Below, one piece after another: positions 1 to 9,468 of a DNA stretch of 53,861 nt. The position numbers and the translations under genes were made by a program. This DNA comes from Planctomycetota bacterium (GTDB lineage Bacteria; Planctomycetota; UBA1135; GCA-002748355). Positions within the stretch are counted from its first letter, which is position 1. Each line of letters begins with the position of its first letter. Where the stretch lies: assembly GCA_011321845.1 (NCBI GenBank), contig DROQ01000107.1:1-53861 (forward strand), in the 5' to 3' direction. The notes under the pieces are model-generated. The model made no database searches. It worked only from the letters and a program-made list of their open reading frames with translations, and was not told where the DNA came from.

Positions 1-2
1 CC

Positions 3-1778
3 GATCCCAAGGCTCCCTATGAGCCGGGGCTCAGTTACGGCTTTTCTTTGCAACAGGGAGAGACCAGGAAGCAGTTTGCCAGTCGCTTCCTCAAAGCTCG
101 TTCTTCCAAATCCCTCGGGATCTTCTTCCCTCTTCGTGGGGATGAACTCAAGGTCGCCTTCGTCTGGCCGCAGAACGAGGAGGAGCGGCAGTTCTACCTG
201 CGTGGACTCGCCCCGGAGAGCCTGGGGAGTCTCGTCCTCTCCAAGCATCCCGATGGAGAGGGAACCAGGATCCCTCTTGCTCCCCATCGGGCTCTCGCGG
301 ATCTGGAGTACGAGGGGCGGCATTACCAGGTCGCCATCCTGGACGCGATCAAGGATTTCAAGGCCGAGTCCTTCGGGAGGATGAGCCAGCGGGCGAGGCT
401 CCGGGATGCCTGGAGGTTTCCGCAGGACTTCGACGCCTCCTACAACATGGCCGATGCCCTTCGAGAGGGCGGCATCCCCAACAACCCGGCCCTCTTCGTG
501 CGGGTGGACCTCTTGGGAGCCAAGGGGCAGGTGTTGGAGAGCGAGTACCGACTCGTCTTCGCCGACCCTCGCAGCAACGACCATGGACGGGGGGTGCCGA
601 TGGCGACCGGTGGGGCCGATCCCCACGCGAATTCCCGGGGGGCGGGGATGAATCCCCACGGGACACCGGGAGGCTCCCGCCTTGCGGCCATCCCCCTGTC
701 CTTTGATTACGACTATGTGAGGGCTCCTTCCAAGCACACTCTCCTCGTGGTCGGAGGAAAGGGAAAGAAGCCGGTTCTGGTCCAAATCCAAGGGGGCAGG
801 GCCTCCCCCCCCAAGACCTGGGTCCCGGGAAGCCTCCTTCCGATTCCCCTGGGAAGGCAGGACGCGGAATCTTTGAAGGGCTCTTCGTTCTACCTGGACC
901 GCTGCGAGATTTTCGAGCGGAGCCGGCAGGTCGCCTCCTACGAGGCGCTTCCCAACGACGATTTCTTCCACCACGATCCCGCTGGGGTCCAGCTCGAGGT
1001 GGACGGACCCAAGGGAAAGAAGGAATTCACCTTGATCCTATCCACCCGTTTTTCGGAGTTCGGCCTGGCTCCCTCGATTCCCCGTGATGTCCAGGAAGCC
1101 CAGTACGACGAGCACCTCCAATTCCGCTTTGCCGAGGATCGCATGATGTTTCCCATCGATTGGAGGACCAAGCTCGAGTTCCACAAGGTCCAGGAGCCTC
1201 TGTTCCAGTGTGGGGATGGCAAGTTCCTCGTCGTTCCGATGGTGGATGATTCCGACTTCCAGGCGGTCAAGGCGGCCTGGGACAAGATGAAACAAAAGAT
1301 GCCCTTCTTCGTGGATTTCCCGGCCACGGGGCCGGCCTTTGCGACCAGGGAGAAGCGACTCAGCCGCCTGAAAGAACTCAAGGGTCTCTTCACCCGCTGG
1401 TTTTCCCAGATCCCCTCGGCCAATTGGCTGAGTGCGTTCAAAGGATCCCGGGTGATGCCCCTGGACGCCTACCTGGCTATGCAGGAGTCCGAGCCCCTGG
1501 CCAAGCGGACGATCCGGGTCAACGAGCCCCTGGTCTACGGGAGCTTCTTCGATTCCTGGCGGTTTACGCAATCGGACGCCAAAGACAGGGAGCCCTTCTA
1601 CACGGGGATCGGCATCCAGCGGGACGGGGGTGTCCTCCTCGTTCTGTTCTCTATGTATGCCCTGGGGATCGGGACGATCCTGATGTTCATTGTGCTGCCT
1701 CTGCTCAAAAGAAGGCGGCGGGGGAAAATCGGCTCGGTGGACGAAGAGCTGGGTTTCGAGACGGTCCAGGAGGCCTAG
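3..1778 (+). CDS. resB: ResB-like cytochrome c biogenesis protein (5' end outside window)
   Basis: The frame is open from the first bases, so the start lies upstream; the TTG at 48 is internal. About 590 residues are visible: a long soluble, probably periplasmic, region, then one hydrophobic segment some 25-50 residues from the end (GGVLLVLFSMYALGIG...), preceded by EPFYTGIGIQRD, and an Arg/Lys-rich cytoplasmic tail. ResB/Ccs1 proteins have N-terminal membrane helices, a large periplasmic domain and a last helix preceded by a similar YTGLQV-type sequence; the N-terminal helices would be off the window. The next gene is ccsA, the usual partner: together they export and ligate haem to apocytochromes c (system II). 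The assignment rests on the C-terminal signature and the partner gene. Confidence 0.72.
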   Translation, partial: DPKAPYEPGLSYGFSLQQGETRKQFASRFLKARSSKSLGIFFPLRGDELKVAFVWPQNEEERQFYLRGLAPESLGSLVLSKHPDGEGTRIPLAPHRALADLEYEGRHYQVAILDAIKDFKAESFGRMSQRARLRDAWRFPQDFDASYNMADALREGGIPNNPALFVRVDLLGAKGQVLESEYRLVFADPRSNDHGRGVPMATGGADPHANSRGAGMNPHGTPGGSRLAAIPLSFDYDYVRAPSKHTLLVVGGKGKKPVLVQIQGGRASPPKTWVPGSLLPIPLGRQDAESLKGSSFYLDRCEIFERSRQVASYEALPNDDFFHHDPAGVQLEVDGPKGKKEFTLILSTRFSEFGLAPSIPRDVQEAQYDEHLQFRFAEDRMMFPIDWRTKLEFHKVQEPLFQCGDGKFLVVPMVDDSDFQAVKAAWDKMKQKMPFFVDFPATGPAFATREKRLSRLKELKGLFTRWFSQIPSANWLSAFKGSRVMPLDAYLAMQESEPLAKRTIRVNEPLVYGSFFDSWRFTQSDAKDREPFYTGIGIQRDGGVLLVLFSMYALGIGTILMFIVLPLLKRRRRGKIGSVDEELGFETVQEA

Positions 1779-1782
1779 GAAG

Positions 1783-2691
1783 ATGGGAACGTTTTTGAAC
1801 TTTTCGCACGTGGATTCTCTTTTCTGGCAGCACCTCTTTCTCCTGCTTTCAGGCTTAGGGGCCCTGGTTTTTCTCCTTTCCGCCTTCGCTTCCTTCTTCT
1901 CCCATAAGAAGGAGGAGGAAAGGGGTTGGGGGCGAACTCTGTCCCAGGTGGGGTGGGTCTTCTTTTGGCTTTCGACGGGAGTCGGTCTTTTCTACCTGGT
2001 GTGGAGAGGGCTCGAAGCGGGGCATCCTCCCTGGCAGACCCTCTTCGAGGTCCTGAGCTTCTGCGCGGTCCTGGTCTACCTGAGCTACCTGGTCATCGTC
2101 CTGGTGACGGGGATGAAGGATTACAAGGGGGCCTGGCGAGGGATCGCCAACCTGATGACGGCCTTCGCGATGTCGGCCGCGGTGGTCCTCCTGGTTATCG
2201 CGATCCAAAAGGACAAGGCTTCGTCGGACCTCCCGCCCGCCCTCCAGTCCTACTGGATGTGGCCTCACGTGATGGCCTTCATCTTCAGCTATGCCACCTT
2301 CGCGGTGGGCCTGGTGGCCGTGCTCTGCTACTACGTCATCAAGCTGTTCAACAAGCAGACCGCCGTGAAGAACTGGTTGAACGGTTTCGATGATTTCTCT
2401 TTCCGGATCGTCGCTGTCGGTTTCCCCTTCATGACGGCCGCCCTGATGATGGGCTCGCTCTGGGGGCAGGACGCCTGGGGGAACTACTGGGGCTGGGACG
2501 CCAAGGAAGTCTCCGCCCTCGTCTCCTGGCTGGTCTATCTCATCTATATCCACCTCCGCCTGGTGGGGGGGTGGCGCGGTGAAAAGCTCTTCCTCCTTCT
2601 GATCTTGGGAGCCTTGGCCATTATCACCTGCTTCCTCGTCTTCTCCTACCTTCCCGAATCCCAAAGTTCGATGCACAAATACGCCGAATAG
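1783..2691 (+). CDS. ccsA: CcsA/ResC-type cytochrome c biogenesis protein
   Basis: An integral membrane protein of 302 residues that acts with ResB in handing haem to CXXCH motifs of periplasmic cytochromes c. The haem-handling tryptophan-rich motif WGNYWGWDAKE is near residues 231-241, in the loop before a predicted helix (VSALVSWLVYLIYIHLRL). Conserved-type histidines sit in PHVMAFIFSYATF and YIHLRL. About eight hydrophobic segments are visible. The ATG at 1783 is chosen because AGGAGG lies 9 bases upstream, inside the end of resB; an upstream in-frame start at 1690 would add a non-hydrophobic Cys/Gly-rich leader and is unlikely. The gene starts 4 bases after the resB stop, so the two are co-transcribed. 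Confidence 0.93.
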   Translation: MGTFLNFSHVDSLFWQHLFLLLSGLGALVFLLSAFASFFSHKKEEERGWGRTLSQVGWVFFWLSTGVGLFYLVWRGLEAGHPPWQTLFEVLSFCAVLVYLSYLVIVLVTGMKDYKGAWRGIANLMTAFAMSAAVVLLVIAIQKDKASSDLPPALQSYWMWPHVMAFIFSYATFAVGLVAVLCYYVIKLFNKQTAVKNWLNGFDDFSFRIVAVGFPFMTAALMMGSLWGQDAWGNYWGWDAKEVSALVSWLVYLIYIHLRLVGGWRGEKLFLLLILGALAIITCFLVFSYLPESQSSMHKYAE

Positions 2692-2772
2692 GGGTAGAGT
2701 GCCCTGGGTCCCGCGTTCGGGCGGGGCCGATTGCCCCCAGCGGTGTGTGGGGCGGATTTTGGAAGGAGACGG

Positions 2773-3603
2773 ATGAGTACTTTCAGGGATCCCTCCCACG
2801 GTGGGGGGGGAATGCACATCTCACTGCCCAAGCCCACTCCTGCGGTTCGGATGCTGTTGATCCTGAACTTCGGGATCTATCTTGTGCAGTTCGTCCTGTA
2901 CCTGGGTGCCTCGGTGCATCTCTCGCAAATCTTCGGGTTGAGCCTCGCGGACGTTACCGACAATCCGCTCAACATTTACCGCTTCCTCAGTTACCAGTTT
3001 TTGCACTCCGAGACAGACCTCTGGCACATCCTCATGAACATGCTGGTCCTGTATTTCTTTGGGACCATGGTGGAGCCCAGGTTGGGGGCCAGGTCTTTTG
3101 TCCGTTTCTATCTTCTCTCCGGGGTGCTGGGGGGCCTGTTCTGGGTCGTGTTCAGTGGGATCGCGGGGGCCGGGGCCGTTCCCGTCGTCGGAGCCAGCGG
3201 AGCGGTCTATGGGGTGTTGGCCTATGCAGCCCTGACCCAACCCAACGCCAAGGTCTTCTTTCTGATCGTCCTTCTTCCTCTTTGGGTGGTGGGGGCGGCT
3301 TTTGGGCTCTTCGCCCTGTTCAACACCCTCCTTGCCCTCCGGGGGCGGACCTCCGGGGTTGCCGACGCCGCGCATTTGGGGGGGATGGTCTTTGGGGCCT
3401 TCTGGTGGAAGTTCGGTCCTCAGCTCTCCCAGTGGAGGGCCATGATCGAGTCCAGGAAGAGGATGCGGGAGAGGGAAGGGGAGATGGCACGAAAACGGGA
3501 ATTGGATCGAATCCTTCAAAAGATCCAGGAAAGGGGGATGAACAGCCTCAGCTCCAAAGAAAGACGGTTTCTCGATCGTTACTCCAGGGACTCCCGGAAA
3601 TAG
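2773..3603 (+). CDS. Rhomboid-family intramembrane serine protease
   Basis: A polytopic membrane protein of 276 residues. The catalytic dyad is visible: Ser142 in GASGAVYG and His201 in AAHLGGMVFG, in the order and spacing of rhomboid proteases, which cut transmembrane helices inside the bilayer. The conserved HxxxN element appears as WHILMNMLVLYFFG. The C-terminal 60 residues are charged and helical (RKRMREREGEMARKRELD), probably a cytoplasmic coiled coil. ATG 2773 is preferred because GGAAGGAG precedes it by 4 bases; a second ATG at 2812 would also leave an intact core. It sits 81 bases after ccsA on the same strand. The substrate cannot be told from the sequence; no GlyGly-CTERM protein is nearby to suggest a rhombosortase. 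Confidence 0.9.
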   Translation: MSTFRDPSHGGGGMHISLPKPTPAVRMLLILNFGIYLVQFVLYLGASVHLSQIFGLSLADVTDNPLNIYRFLSYQFLHSETDLWHILMNMLVLYFFGTMVEPRLGARSFVRFYLLSGVLGGLFWVVFSGIAGAGAVPVVGASGAVYGVLAYAALTQPNAKVFFLIVLLPLWVVGAAFGLFALFNTLLALRGRTSGVADAAHLGGMVFGAFWWKFGPQLSQWRAMIESRKRMREREGEMARKRELDRILQKIQERGMNSLSSKERRFLDRYSRDSRK

Positions 3604-3624
3604 TCCAAACTGCGACCATTCCCC

Positions 3625-3638
3625 GCTCGGATCCGAGC
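3625..3638. repeat. Perfect 14-bp palindrome between rhomboid and next gene
   Basis: GCTCGGATCCGAGC is its own reverse complement and is flanked by CCCC (3621-3624) and GGGG (3644-3647), so the transcript could fold into a longer stem. No U-run follows, so it is not a typical intrinsic terminator; it may protect the 3' end of the rhomboid transcript or bind a dimeric protein. Confidence 0.4.
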
Positions 3639-3687
3639 CCGTCGGGGGTATCTTGGGGCTTCCACCTTACGAGGAATTTTGACTGAA

Positions 3688-5892
3688 ATGACACGCGCAG
3701 ATATGGATGCATCTCTTCTTCCCTTCCCCAAACACCGCCCGACAAGAAGATCCACTGGGATGGCCCTCTCCGGAGTTCTCCTTGTGCTCCTCTTCCTCCT
3801 TCCCCAGGGCCTGGGAGCGCAGCGAAACTACAATCTCTTTGTGAAACAGTGGAATTCCGCGGTGCAGACCCGGGACAAAAAGAAGGAGGCGCGCCTTCTC
3901 AAAACCTATCCCGCCGAGGCGATCAGCCATTTCCGGCTCCTTTGCGATCGTTACAACATCTCGGGCGCAAACGCGGCTGCCGAAGCGATGGAGAACATGA
4001 AAGATGTCTGGGCACAGGTCTTTGGCACCAAGACCCTCCAGTTCATCGAGAACATGCGCTCGGAGCTGGATTCGGATGGGCTCAAGCTGATGCGCAAGCT
4101 GGACATCCGGAGAAGGCAGGCCTGGGGGCTCCTGGAGGTCGCGAAAAAGACCAAGAAGCCCGAGGATTTCAAAAAGGCAAGAGACGAGATGATGGCGGTG
4201 GCCAATGCCTTGGAGGAGCTGGGGGAAAAGCTCCAAGCGGCGGAATGCGTGTTGGGATATGTCACCGTTCTCTATGAGTCCCCCAAAAAAAACAAGGCCG
4301 ATGTCCAATCCATGGTGGAGGCCTTGGACCGCTACGAGCGGCTCCACAAGGAGTGGGACTGGACCAAGGGCAAGGCTTTCAAGCGGAACCAGTCCTGGGC
4401 CAAGGCCATCCGCGCCCAGGTCAAAAAAGGCCAGACTCCCGGCAAGGAGCCTCAGAAGAAGAAGGGACAGGGGATCAAGTTGGACCCCCATGGGGAAAAC
4501 CAGAAGCTCGGAAAATTCCTGAAGGGTTCCAAGTGGGTCAAAGAGGATCTCTATATCTCCAAGATGAAAAAGCTTGAAGAGGGGATCAGCTTTCACGCCA
4601 GTGCCTGGCCACTTGCCTGGAGGGGAATCTTTTTGGAGGGGGCGGCTCCCGAGCCCATGGATGGCTTCAAGGACGGGCCTGTGACCATTCAGCGCCTCGG
4701 GGCTTCGAAATATGTGGCGGTGGTCGATCGGGACAACCCCAAGTCCAAGAAGGTCCCCCTCAAGATCGGTCCCAAACCGCGGTCCATGTATGTCCCTTAC
4801 ATCAAGGATGATGAACAGACCGAATACGCCTTCTGGTTCTACATCGGCGGGACCCAAGTGGAGGTAGGAGGGGTTCCTCTCAACTTGAGCCCCCAATGGG
4901 GAAGAGAAAAAACCGCTCTGATCTTCTATCGAAGCGCTTCCATCCTCTCCTGCAAGATCGCGGGCCAGGAGGTCAAGCTCTATGACGAGAATTTCAACGG
5001 AATCGTGGGGGAGGATCCGGGCTCCGTGATCTTTGGAGATTACCGTCTGGGTGGGGGACTGGAAAAGGTCCAAGGCCACCCTTCCGTCGATTCCATGCGA
5101 ATCGGGGGGGACAAGCATCTTCTCCCCTTCAGCCGCTATGTGAAGCTGGGAGACAATTGGTACCGACTCCGGGTGCTCCGGAACAACGAGCGGCTCAACT
5201 ATCGACCCCTGGATCCGGCAACCGTTCCCACGGGGCGGATCGTGCTCAAATGGAAGGGACCCTCCAAGGCCAAACCCAAGCACGTCATCGTGCGGGAGAT
5301 GGGCTTCTTCAAAGGAGCTGCCTTCGACCTGGTTGCCGGGGGGAGGAAGGGAGTGGAAGTTCCCATCGGAGAATACGAAATTTTTTATGGGAGGATCTAC
5401 AACGGCAAGGCTCCACGGGCGAGCTATTCCGTCCTGCTCAAGGGCAAGTCCCCTTCCATCAAGGTCGAGGCGGGCAAGACGGTCACGGTGCAGATGGGGG
5501 CTCCCTTCCACCTGGAGTTCGAGAAAAAGCAGGAGGGTCGAAACATCGTCATGGACTCCTCCACCTTCTGGATCCGCGGGAATTTCGGGGTCAAGTACAC
5601 CAGTCTGATGCCCGAGGTTCTCGAGCCCGAGCTGGTTTCGGCCAAGGACCAGAACGGCAAGGGGCTTCGCAAGCTCGGCTCCTGGCGACGCTTGGAGGGG
5701 AACGAAATGAACAGCCTTCGCCGCAAGTATTCCAAGATCCCCATCCTCCACCTGGCTTTTGTTCCGATCAACAAGGACACCAAGAACGGGATCACTCCCC
5801 TCATCAAGGTGCCTCTGGACAAGGCTCCCTTCATCGGAATCCGCCAGGCCAAGCACAAGATGTTCGGCAAACTCCTCCCTGTCTGGAAGTAG
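3688..5892 (+). CDS. Large secreted protein of unknown function
   Basis: 734 residues. A positively charged N-terminus is followed by a hydrophobic stretch (residues 25-39) and a likely signal peptidase I site, LGA before Gln45. The mature protein starts with a Lys/Glu-rich helical region (about 50-270) containing KKGQTPGKEPQKKKGQ, followed by a beta-rich region from about 290 to the end with many Gly, Pro and aromatic residues. No catalytic motif or known domain is recognised. TTG 3679, ATG 3688 and ATG 3703 are all possible starts; 3688 is a compromise, since GAGGA at 3671-3675 lies close to the TTG and further from the ATGs. It stands alone between the rhomboid gene and serS. Probably a periplasmic or cell-surface protein; function not assigned. 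Confidence 0.75.
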   Translation: MTRADMDASLLPFPKHRPTRRSTGMALSGVLLVLLFLLPQGLGAQRNYNLFVKQWNSAVQTRDKKKEARLLKTYPAEAISHFRLLCDRYNISGANAAAEAMENMKDVWAQVFGTKTLQFIENMRSELDSDGLKLMRKLDIRRRQAWGLLEVAKKTKKPEDFKKARDEMMAVANALEELGEKLQAAECVLGYVTVLYESPKKNKADVQSMVEALDRYERLHKEWDWTKGKAFKRNQSWAKAIRAQVKKGQTPGKEPQKKKGQGIKLDPHGENQKLGKFLKGSKWVKEDLYISKMKKLEEGISFHASAWPLAWRGIFLEGAAPEPMDGFKDGPVTIQRLGASKYVAVVDRDNPKSKKVPLKIGPKPRSMYVPYIKDDEQTEYAFWFYIGGTQVEVGGVPLNLSPQWGREKTALIFYRSASILSCKIAGQEVKLYDENFNGIVGEDPGSVIFGDYRLGGGLEKVQGHPSVDSMRIGGDKHLLPFSRYVKLGDNWYRLRVLRNNERLNYRPLDPATVPTGRIVLKWKGPSKAKPKHVIVREMGFFKGAAFDLVAGGRKGVEVPIGEYEIFYGRIYNGKAPRASYSVLLKGKSPSIKVEAGKTVTVQMGAPFHLEFEKKQEGRNIVMDSSTFWIRGNFGVKYTSLMPEVLEPELVSAKDQNGKGLRKLGSWRRLEGNEMNSLRRKYSKIPILHLAFVPINKDTKNGITPLIKVPLDKAPFIGIRQAKHKMFGKLLPVWK

Positions 5893-6066
5893 GCCGAAGC
5901 CAGGAGGAGAAGGGATCCGGATCGGGAAGGTCCCCCCAGGAGCTTCTGCGGGCGGAGCGGTCCTCGTGCCTGAAGCATGGGGCCCTGGACTTTGCGGTCT
6001 CTTGGCTCGATCTCCTGAAACATCCGGGTTAAGCTCTTCCCTCGTTTTTCACCAGGAGTCGCGACG

Positions 6067-7341
6067 ATGTTGGATCCCAAGTGGGTCCGGGAACACCCGG
6101 ATGAGGTCAAGGAAGCGGGAAGGAAGAAGCGCATGGACTGCGCCGAGGTCGTGGACCGTTTCCTCGAGGTGGATGAGGCTCTGCGCGCCCTCCTCCCCGA
6201 GGTCGAGGGGCTGCGGGCCCGCCAGAAGAGCCTCGGGCGGGAGATGGGCAAGGCCTCTCCCGAGGAGCGGGAAGCGCTCCTCCAGGAGCAGAAGGAGGCC
6301 AAGAAGCGGATCCAGGAGCTTGGGGTCCGGGAGCGGGAGCTGAAGAAGGAGCGCGAGGACCTCCTTCTCCGCATGCCCAACATCCCGGCCCCGGAGGTCC
6401 CGGAGGGGGTGGACGACAGCGACAACGTGGAACTGCGCCGAGTGGGGGAGATCCCCGACTTCGGCTTCAGCCCCAAGGATCACATCACCCTGGGGGAGAA
6501 GCTGGGGATCCTCGACTTCAAACACGCCGCCGAGCTGGCCGGAACCCGGAACTATTTCTTGAAGGGCAAGGCCGTTCTCCTGGAAGAGGCAGTGCTGCGC
6601 TTCGCTCTGGACCACCTCATCGCCAAGGGTTTCGAGCCCATGACCGTTCCCCTCCTCGTGCGGGACTTCGCCATGGTGGGGACCGCCTACTTTCCGGGAG
6701 GGGAGGAGCAGGCCTATCGCTGCGAGAAAGACGAGCTGAATCTCATCGGGACGGGAGAGGTCCCCCTGACCTCCTTCCACCAGGGGGAGATCCTCTCCCT
6801 CAAGGACCTTCCCATCCGGCTCGTGGCCCGCTCGGTCTGCTTCCGCCGGGAAGCGGGGACCTACGGCAAGGACACCAAGGGCCTCTACCGGGTCCACCAG
6901 TTCCAAAAGGTCGAGCAGGTGATCCTGGACGTGGCCGACCCCGAACTTTCTATCCAGCGCCACCTGGAGATCACGACCAATTCCGAGGAGCTGCTCCAGG
7001 CCATGGGCCTCCCTTACCGGGTGGTCAATGTCTGTGGAGGGGACCTGGGGCAGCCCCAGATCCAGAAATTCGATATCGAGACCTGGATGCCCTCGAGGGA
7101 GAGCTACGGGGAGACCCATTCCGCCTCCCGCTTCCATGATTTCCAGACCCGCCGCCTCAAAATCCGCTACAAGGATGAAGAGGGCAAGACGAGGTACTGC
7201 TACAGTCTGAACAACACGGTGATCGCGAGCCCGAGGATTTTGATCGCGATCCTGGAGAATTATCAGGAGGAGGACGGGTCCGTCACGGTCCCGGAGGTCC
7301 TCCGGCCTTATTGCGGCTTTGATCGGATCGAGAGACGATGA
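6067..7341 (+). CDS. serS: Serine--tRNA ligase
   Basis: A 424-residue class II aminoacyl-tRNA synthetase that charges tRNA-Ser, and tRNA-Sec where present. The N-terminal 110 residues form the long antiparallel coiled-coil arm (EVEGLRARQKSLGREMGKA... through ERELKKEREDLLLRMPN) that reads the tRNA-Ser variable arm. Class II motif 2 is FRREAGTYGKDTKGLYRVHQFQ from residue 259, and motif 3 is NNTVIASPRILIAILENYQ at about 382-400, of the 'NNT...PRIL' subtype also seen in Thermus rather than the 'NGSGLAVGR' subtype. AGGAG lies 8 bases before the ATG. The stop overlaps the thrS start by 4 bases. No T-box leader was found in the 174 bases upstream. Confidence 0.98.
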   Translation: MLDPKWVREHPDEVKEAGRKKRMDCAEVVDRFLEVDEALRALLPEVEGLRARQKSLGREMGKASPEEREALLQEQKEAKKRIQELGVRERELKKEREDLLLRMPNIPAPEVPEGVDDSDNVELRRVGEIPDFGFSPKDHITLGEKLGILDFKHAAELAGTRNYFLKGKAVLLEEAVLRFALDHLIAKGFEPMTVPLLVRDFAMVGTAYFPGGEEQAYRCEKDELNLIGTGEVPLTSFHQGEILSLKDLPIRLVARSVCFRREAGTYGKDTKGLYRVHQFQKVEQVILDVADPELSIQRHLEITTNSEELLQAMGLPYRVVNVCGGDLGQPQIQKFDIETWMPSRESYGETHSASRFHDFQTRRLKIRYKDEEGKTRYCYSLNNTVIASPRILIAILENYQEEDGSVTVPEVLRPYCGFDRIERR

Positions 7342-9281
7342 GCGAAGAACAGGTTCGAATCACCCTCCCCGATGGCTCTGTCCGTGAATACCCCAAGGGG
7401 ACGACGGGGATGGAGATCGCCCAGTCCATCGGCAAGCGCCTGGCCAAGGCTTCGGTGGGGATCGAGGTCAACGGGCAGCTCCGCGGTCTCCTGGAGCCCA
7501 TCGAGGAGGACGCGAGCGTCTCCATGATTACGAGGGACTCCAAGCAAGGCCTGGAGATGCTCCGTCACTCGGGGGCCCACATCATGGCCGACGCGATCAA
7601 GCGGCTGCATCCGGGGGTCAAGCTCTGGAAGGGGCCTGCTGTGGAGGATGAGCGCTATGGCTTCTACTACGATCTGGATTTCGGCGAGGACAGCCTCCAG
7701 CAGGACGAACTCCCCAGGATCGAGGAGGAGATGCGGAAGATCGTCAAGGAGGATCTGCCCTTCGAGAAGGAGGTGGTGAGCCGGGACGAGGCCATCGCCC
7801 TCGCCAAGGAACTCAAGGAGGACTACAAGCTCCCCATTCTCGAGCGCATCCCCGAGGACGAGAAGATCTCGTTCTACAAGCACGGGAACTTCGTCGATCT
7901 CTGCCGGGGGCCTCACATTCCCAGCACGGGGGCCCTGGGGGATGGCTTCGCCGTCCTCTCCATCTCCGGGGCCTATTTCGGAGACGACGCGGGACAGAAG
8001 ATGCTGACCCGGGTCTACGGCCACGCCTTCGCCGACAAGAAGGCCATGGAGAAGCACCGGAAGAACCTGGAGGAGGCCGCCAAGCGCGACCACCGGCGGC
8101 TCGGAAAGGACCTGGACCTCTTCTCCTCCATGGGGGAATACGGGGCGGGCCTGATCCTCTGGCACCCCAAGGGTGGTTTCATCCGGCACAAGATCGAGGA
8201 GTTCTGGAAGCAGCGTCACCTCGAGGGGGGCTACGACTTCGTCTACACGCCGCACATCGCCAAGTCGGTGCTCTGGCAGACTTCGGGCCATCTCGATTTC
8301 TACCGGGAGAGCATGTACAGCCCCCTGGAGGTGGATGGGCAGGAGTACCTGCTCAAGCCCATGAACTGCCCCTTCCACGTGCAGATCTACAAATCGACCC
8401 GGCGCTCCTACCGGGACCTGCCCATGCGCTGGGCGGAGATGGGGACCGTCTATCGCTACGAAGGGGCGGGCATGCTGCACGGCCTCATGCGGGTCCGGGG
8501 TTTCACCCAGGACGACGCCCATCTCTTCGTGCTGCCCGAGCAGCTCTCCGAGGAGATCTCGCGGGTCCTGGATTTCGTTCTCTCCATCCTCCGGGCTTTC
8601 GGGTTCGAGGACTTCGAGATGGAGCTGTCGACCCGGCCCGAGAAGGCGGTCGGGAGCGAGGAGATCTGGGACAAGGCCACCGAGGCCTTGCGCGGGGCCC
8701 TGGACGCCAGCGGCCTGCCCTATGGGGTGGACGAGGGTGGGGGGGCCTTTTACGGGCCCAAGATCGACGTCAAGATCCGGGATTCCCTTGGTCGCAAGTG
8801 GCAATGCTCCACGATTCAGCTGGATTTCAACCTCCCGGAGCGCTTCGACCTGAGTTACCAGGACCGGGATGGGAAGAACCAGCGGCCGATTATGATCCAC
8901 CGGGCCCTCCTGGGCTCTCTGGAGCGCTTTTTCGGGATCCTGATCGAGCACTTCGCGGGGGCCTTTCCCCTCTGGCTCACTCCTGTCCAGTGCAGCGTGA
9001 TCACGGTGGGGGAACGGCACGAGGAGGCTGCGCGCCAGGCCGTCCAGGAGCTGAAGAAACGGGGGATCCGGGCCGAGCTGGACGCTTCCTCCGAGAAGGT
9101 CGGGGCCAAGATCCGCAAACACCTCTGGGCCGAAAAAGTGCCCCTGATCGGGGTGGTGGGAGACCAGGAATTGGAGTCCGGCACCCTCTCTGTCCGAGGA
9201 AGGAAGGAAGGAGACCTGGGGGCCATGGCTCCCGGGGCTCTCGCGGATTGGATCCAGGAGAGGGTGGAAACACGTCAATGA
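7338..9281 (+). CDS. thrS: Threonine--tRNA ligase
   Basis: 647 residues with the full bacterial architecture: TGS domain (1-60), editing domain with His77/His81 (HSGAH) and Cys189/His193 (CRGPH), class II catalytic core, and C-terminal anticodon-binding domain (about 545-640). The catalytic zinc ligands are Cys344 (MNCPFH), His395 (DDAHLF) and His521 (MIHRALLGS), each 10 residues beyond the E. coli positions 334/385/511. Motif 2 is RWAEMGTVYRYEGAGMLHGL. It charges tRNA-Thr and hydrolyses mischarged Ser-tRNA-Thr. It starts inside the serS stop (ATGA), so the two synthetases are translationally coupled. Confidence 0.98.
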   Translation: MSEEQVRITLPDGSVREYPKGTTGMEIAQSIGKRLAKASVGIEVNGQLRGLLEPIEEDASVSMITRDSKQGLEMLRHSGAHIMADAIKRLHPGVKLWKGPAVEDERYGFYYDLDFGEDSLQQDELPRIEEEMRKIVKEDLPFEKEVVSRDEAIALAKELKEDYKLPILERIPEDEKISFYKHGNFVDLCRGPHIPSTGALGDGFAVLSISGAYFGDDAGQKMLTRVYGHAFADKKAMEKHRKNLEEAAKRDHRRLGKDLDLFSSMGEYGAGLILWHPKGGFIRHKIEEFWKQRHLEGGYDFVYTPHIAKSVLWQTSGHLDFYRESMYSPLEVDGQEYLLKPMNCPFHVQIYKSTRRSYRDLPMRWAEMGTVYRYEGAGMLHGLMRVRGFTQDDAHLFVLPEQLSEEISRVLDFVLSILRAFGFEDFEMELSTRPEKAVGSEEIWDKATEALRGALDASGLPYGVDEGGGAFYGPKIDVKIRDSLGRKWQCSTIQLDFNLPERFDLSYQDRDGKNQRPIMIHRALLGSLERFFGILIEHFAGAFPLWLTPVQCSVITVGERHEEAARQAVQELKKRGIRAELDASSEKVGAKIRKHLWAEKVPLIGVVGDQELESGTLSVRGRKEGDLGAMAPGALADWIQERVETRQ

Positions 9282-9457
9282 CTTTGGCTTACCCTCTTCT
9301 CCTTCCCCGTTTTCGCGTTAGAATCCTGGCTCCCAGGCTCGCTGTCGGGCGGATTTGGACCGCTCCCGCGCCCGGGACCCTGACGAGTTTCCCAGTCTTT
9401 TTCCCAATCGATTGTAAGGCAGGAGAGTCGCCGGCTTTGTTTCCGGATGGCTCCCCA

Positions 9458-9466
9458 TAAGGAGGT
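9458..9466 (+). promoter_or_regulatory. Near-perfect Shine-Dalgarno sequence before infC
   Basis: TAAGGAGGT is complementary to the 3' end of 16S rRNA over nine bases, the strongest ribosome-binding site noticed in the window. It sits only 2 bases before TTG 9469, unusually close, which together with the rare start codon decides the infC start and suggests deliberate tuning of initiation. Confidence 0.6.
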
Positions 9467-9468
9467 AC

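Noticed and set aside
2773-3603. Rhombosortase (GlyGly-CTERM sorting) function for the rhomboid gene
   Set aside because: The gene has an extended cytoplasmic tail and sits with cytochrome c biogenesis genes, and no GlyGly-CTERM protein is in the window.
3667-5856. 729-codon minus-strand open frame opposite the secreted protein at 3688
   Set aside because: The plus-strand frame has a signal peptide and a plausible start; the minus frame has neither and shows the Leu/Gly/His composition of a reverse-strand shadow.
5893-6066. T-box leader for serS-thrS
   Set aside because: No T-box consensus or terminator/antiterminator pair found.
7308-9278. 656-codon minus-strand open frame opposite thrS
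   Set aside because: Antisense shadow of thrS, whose catalytic and editing residues are all intact; the antisense product has no recognisable domain.
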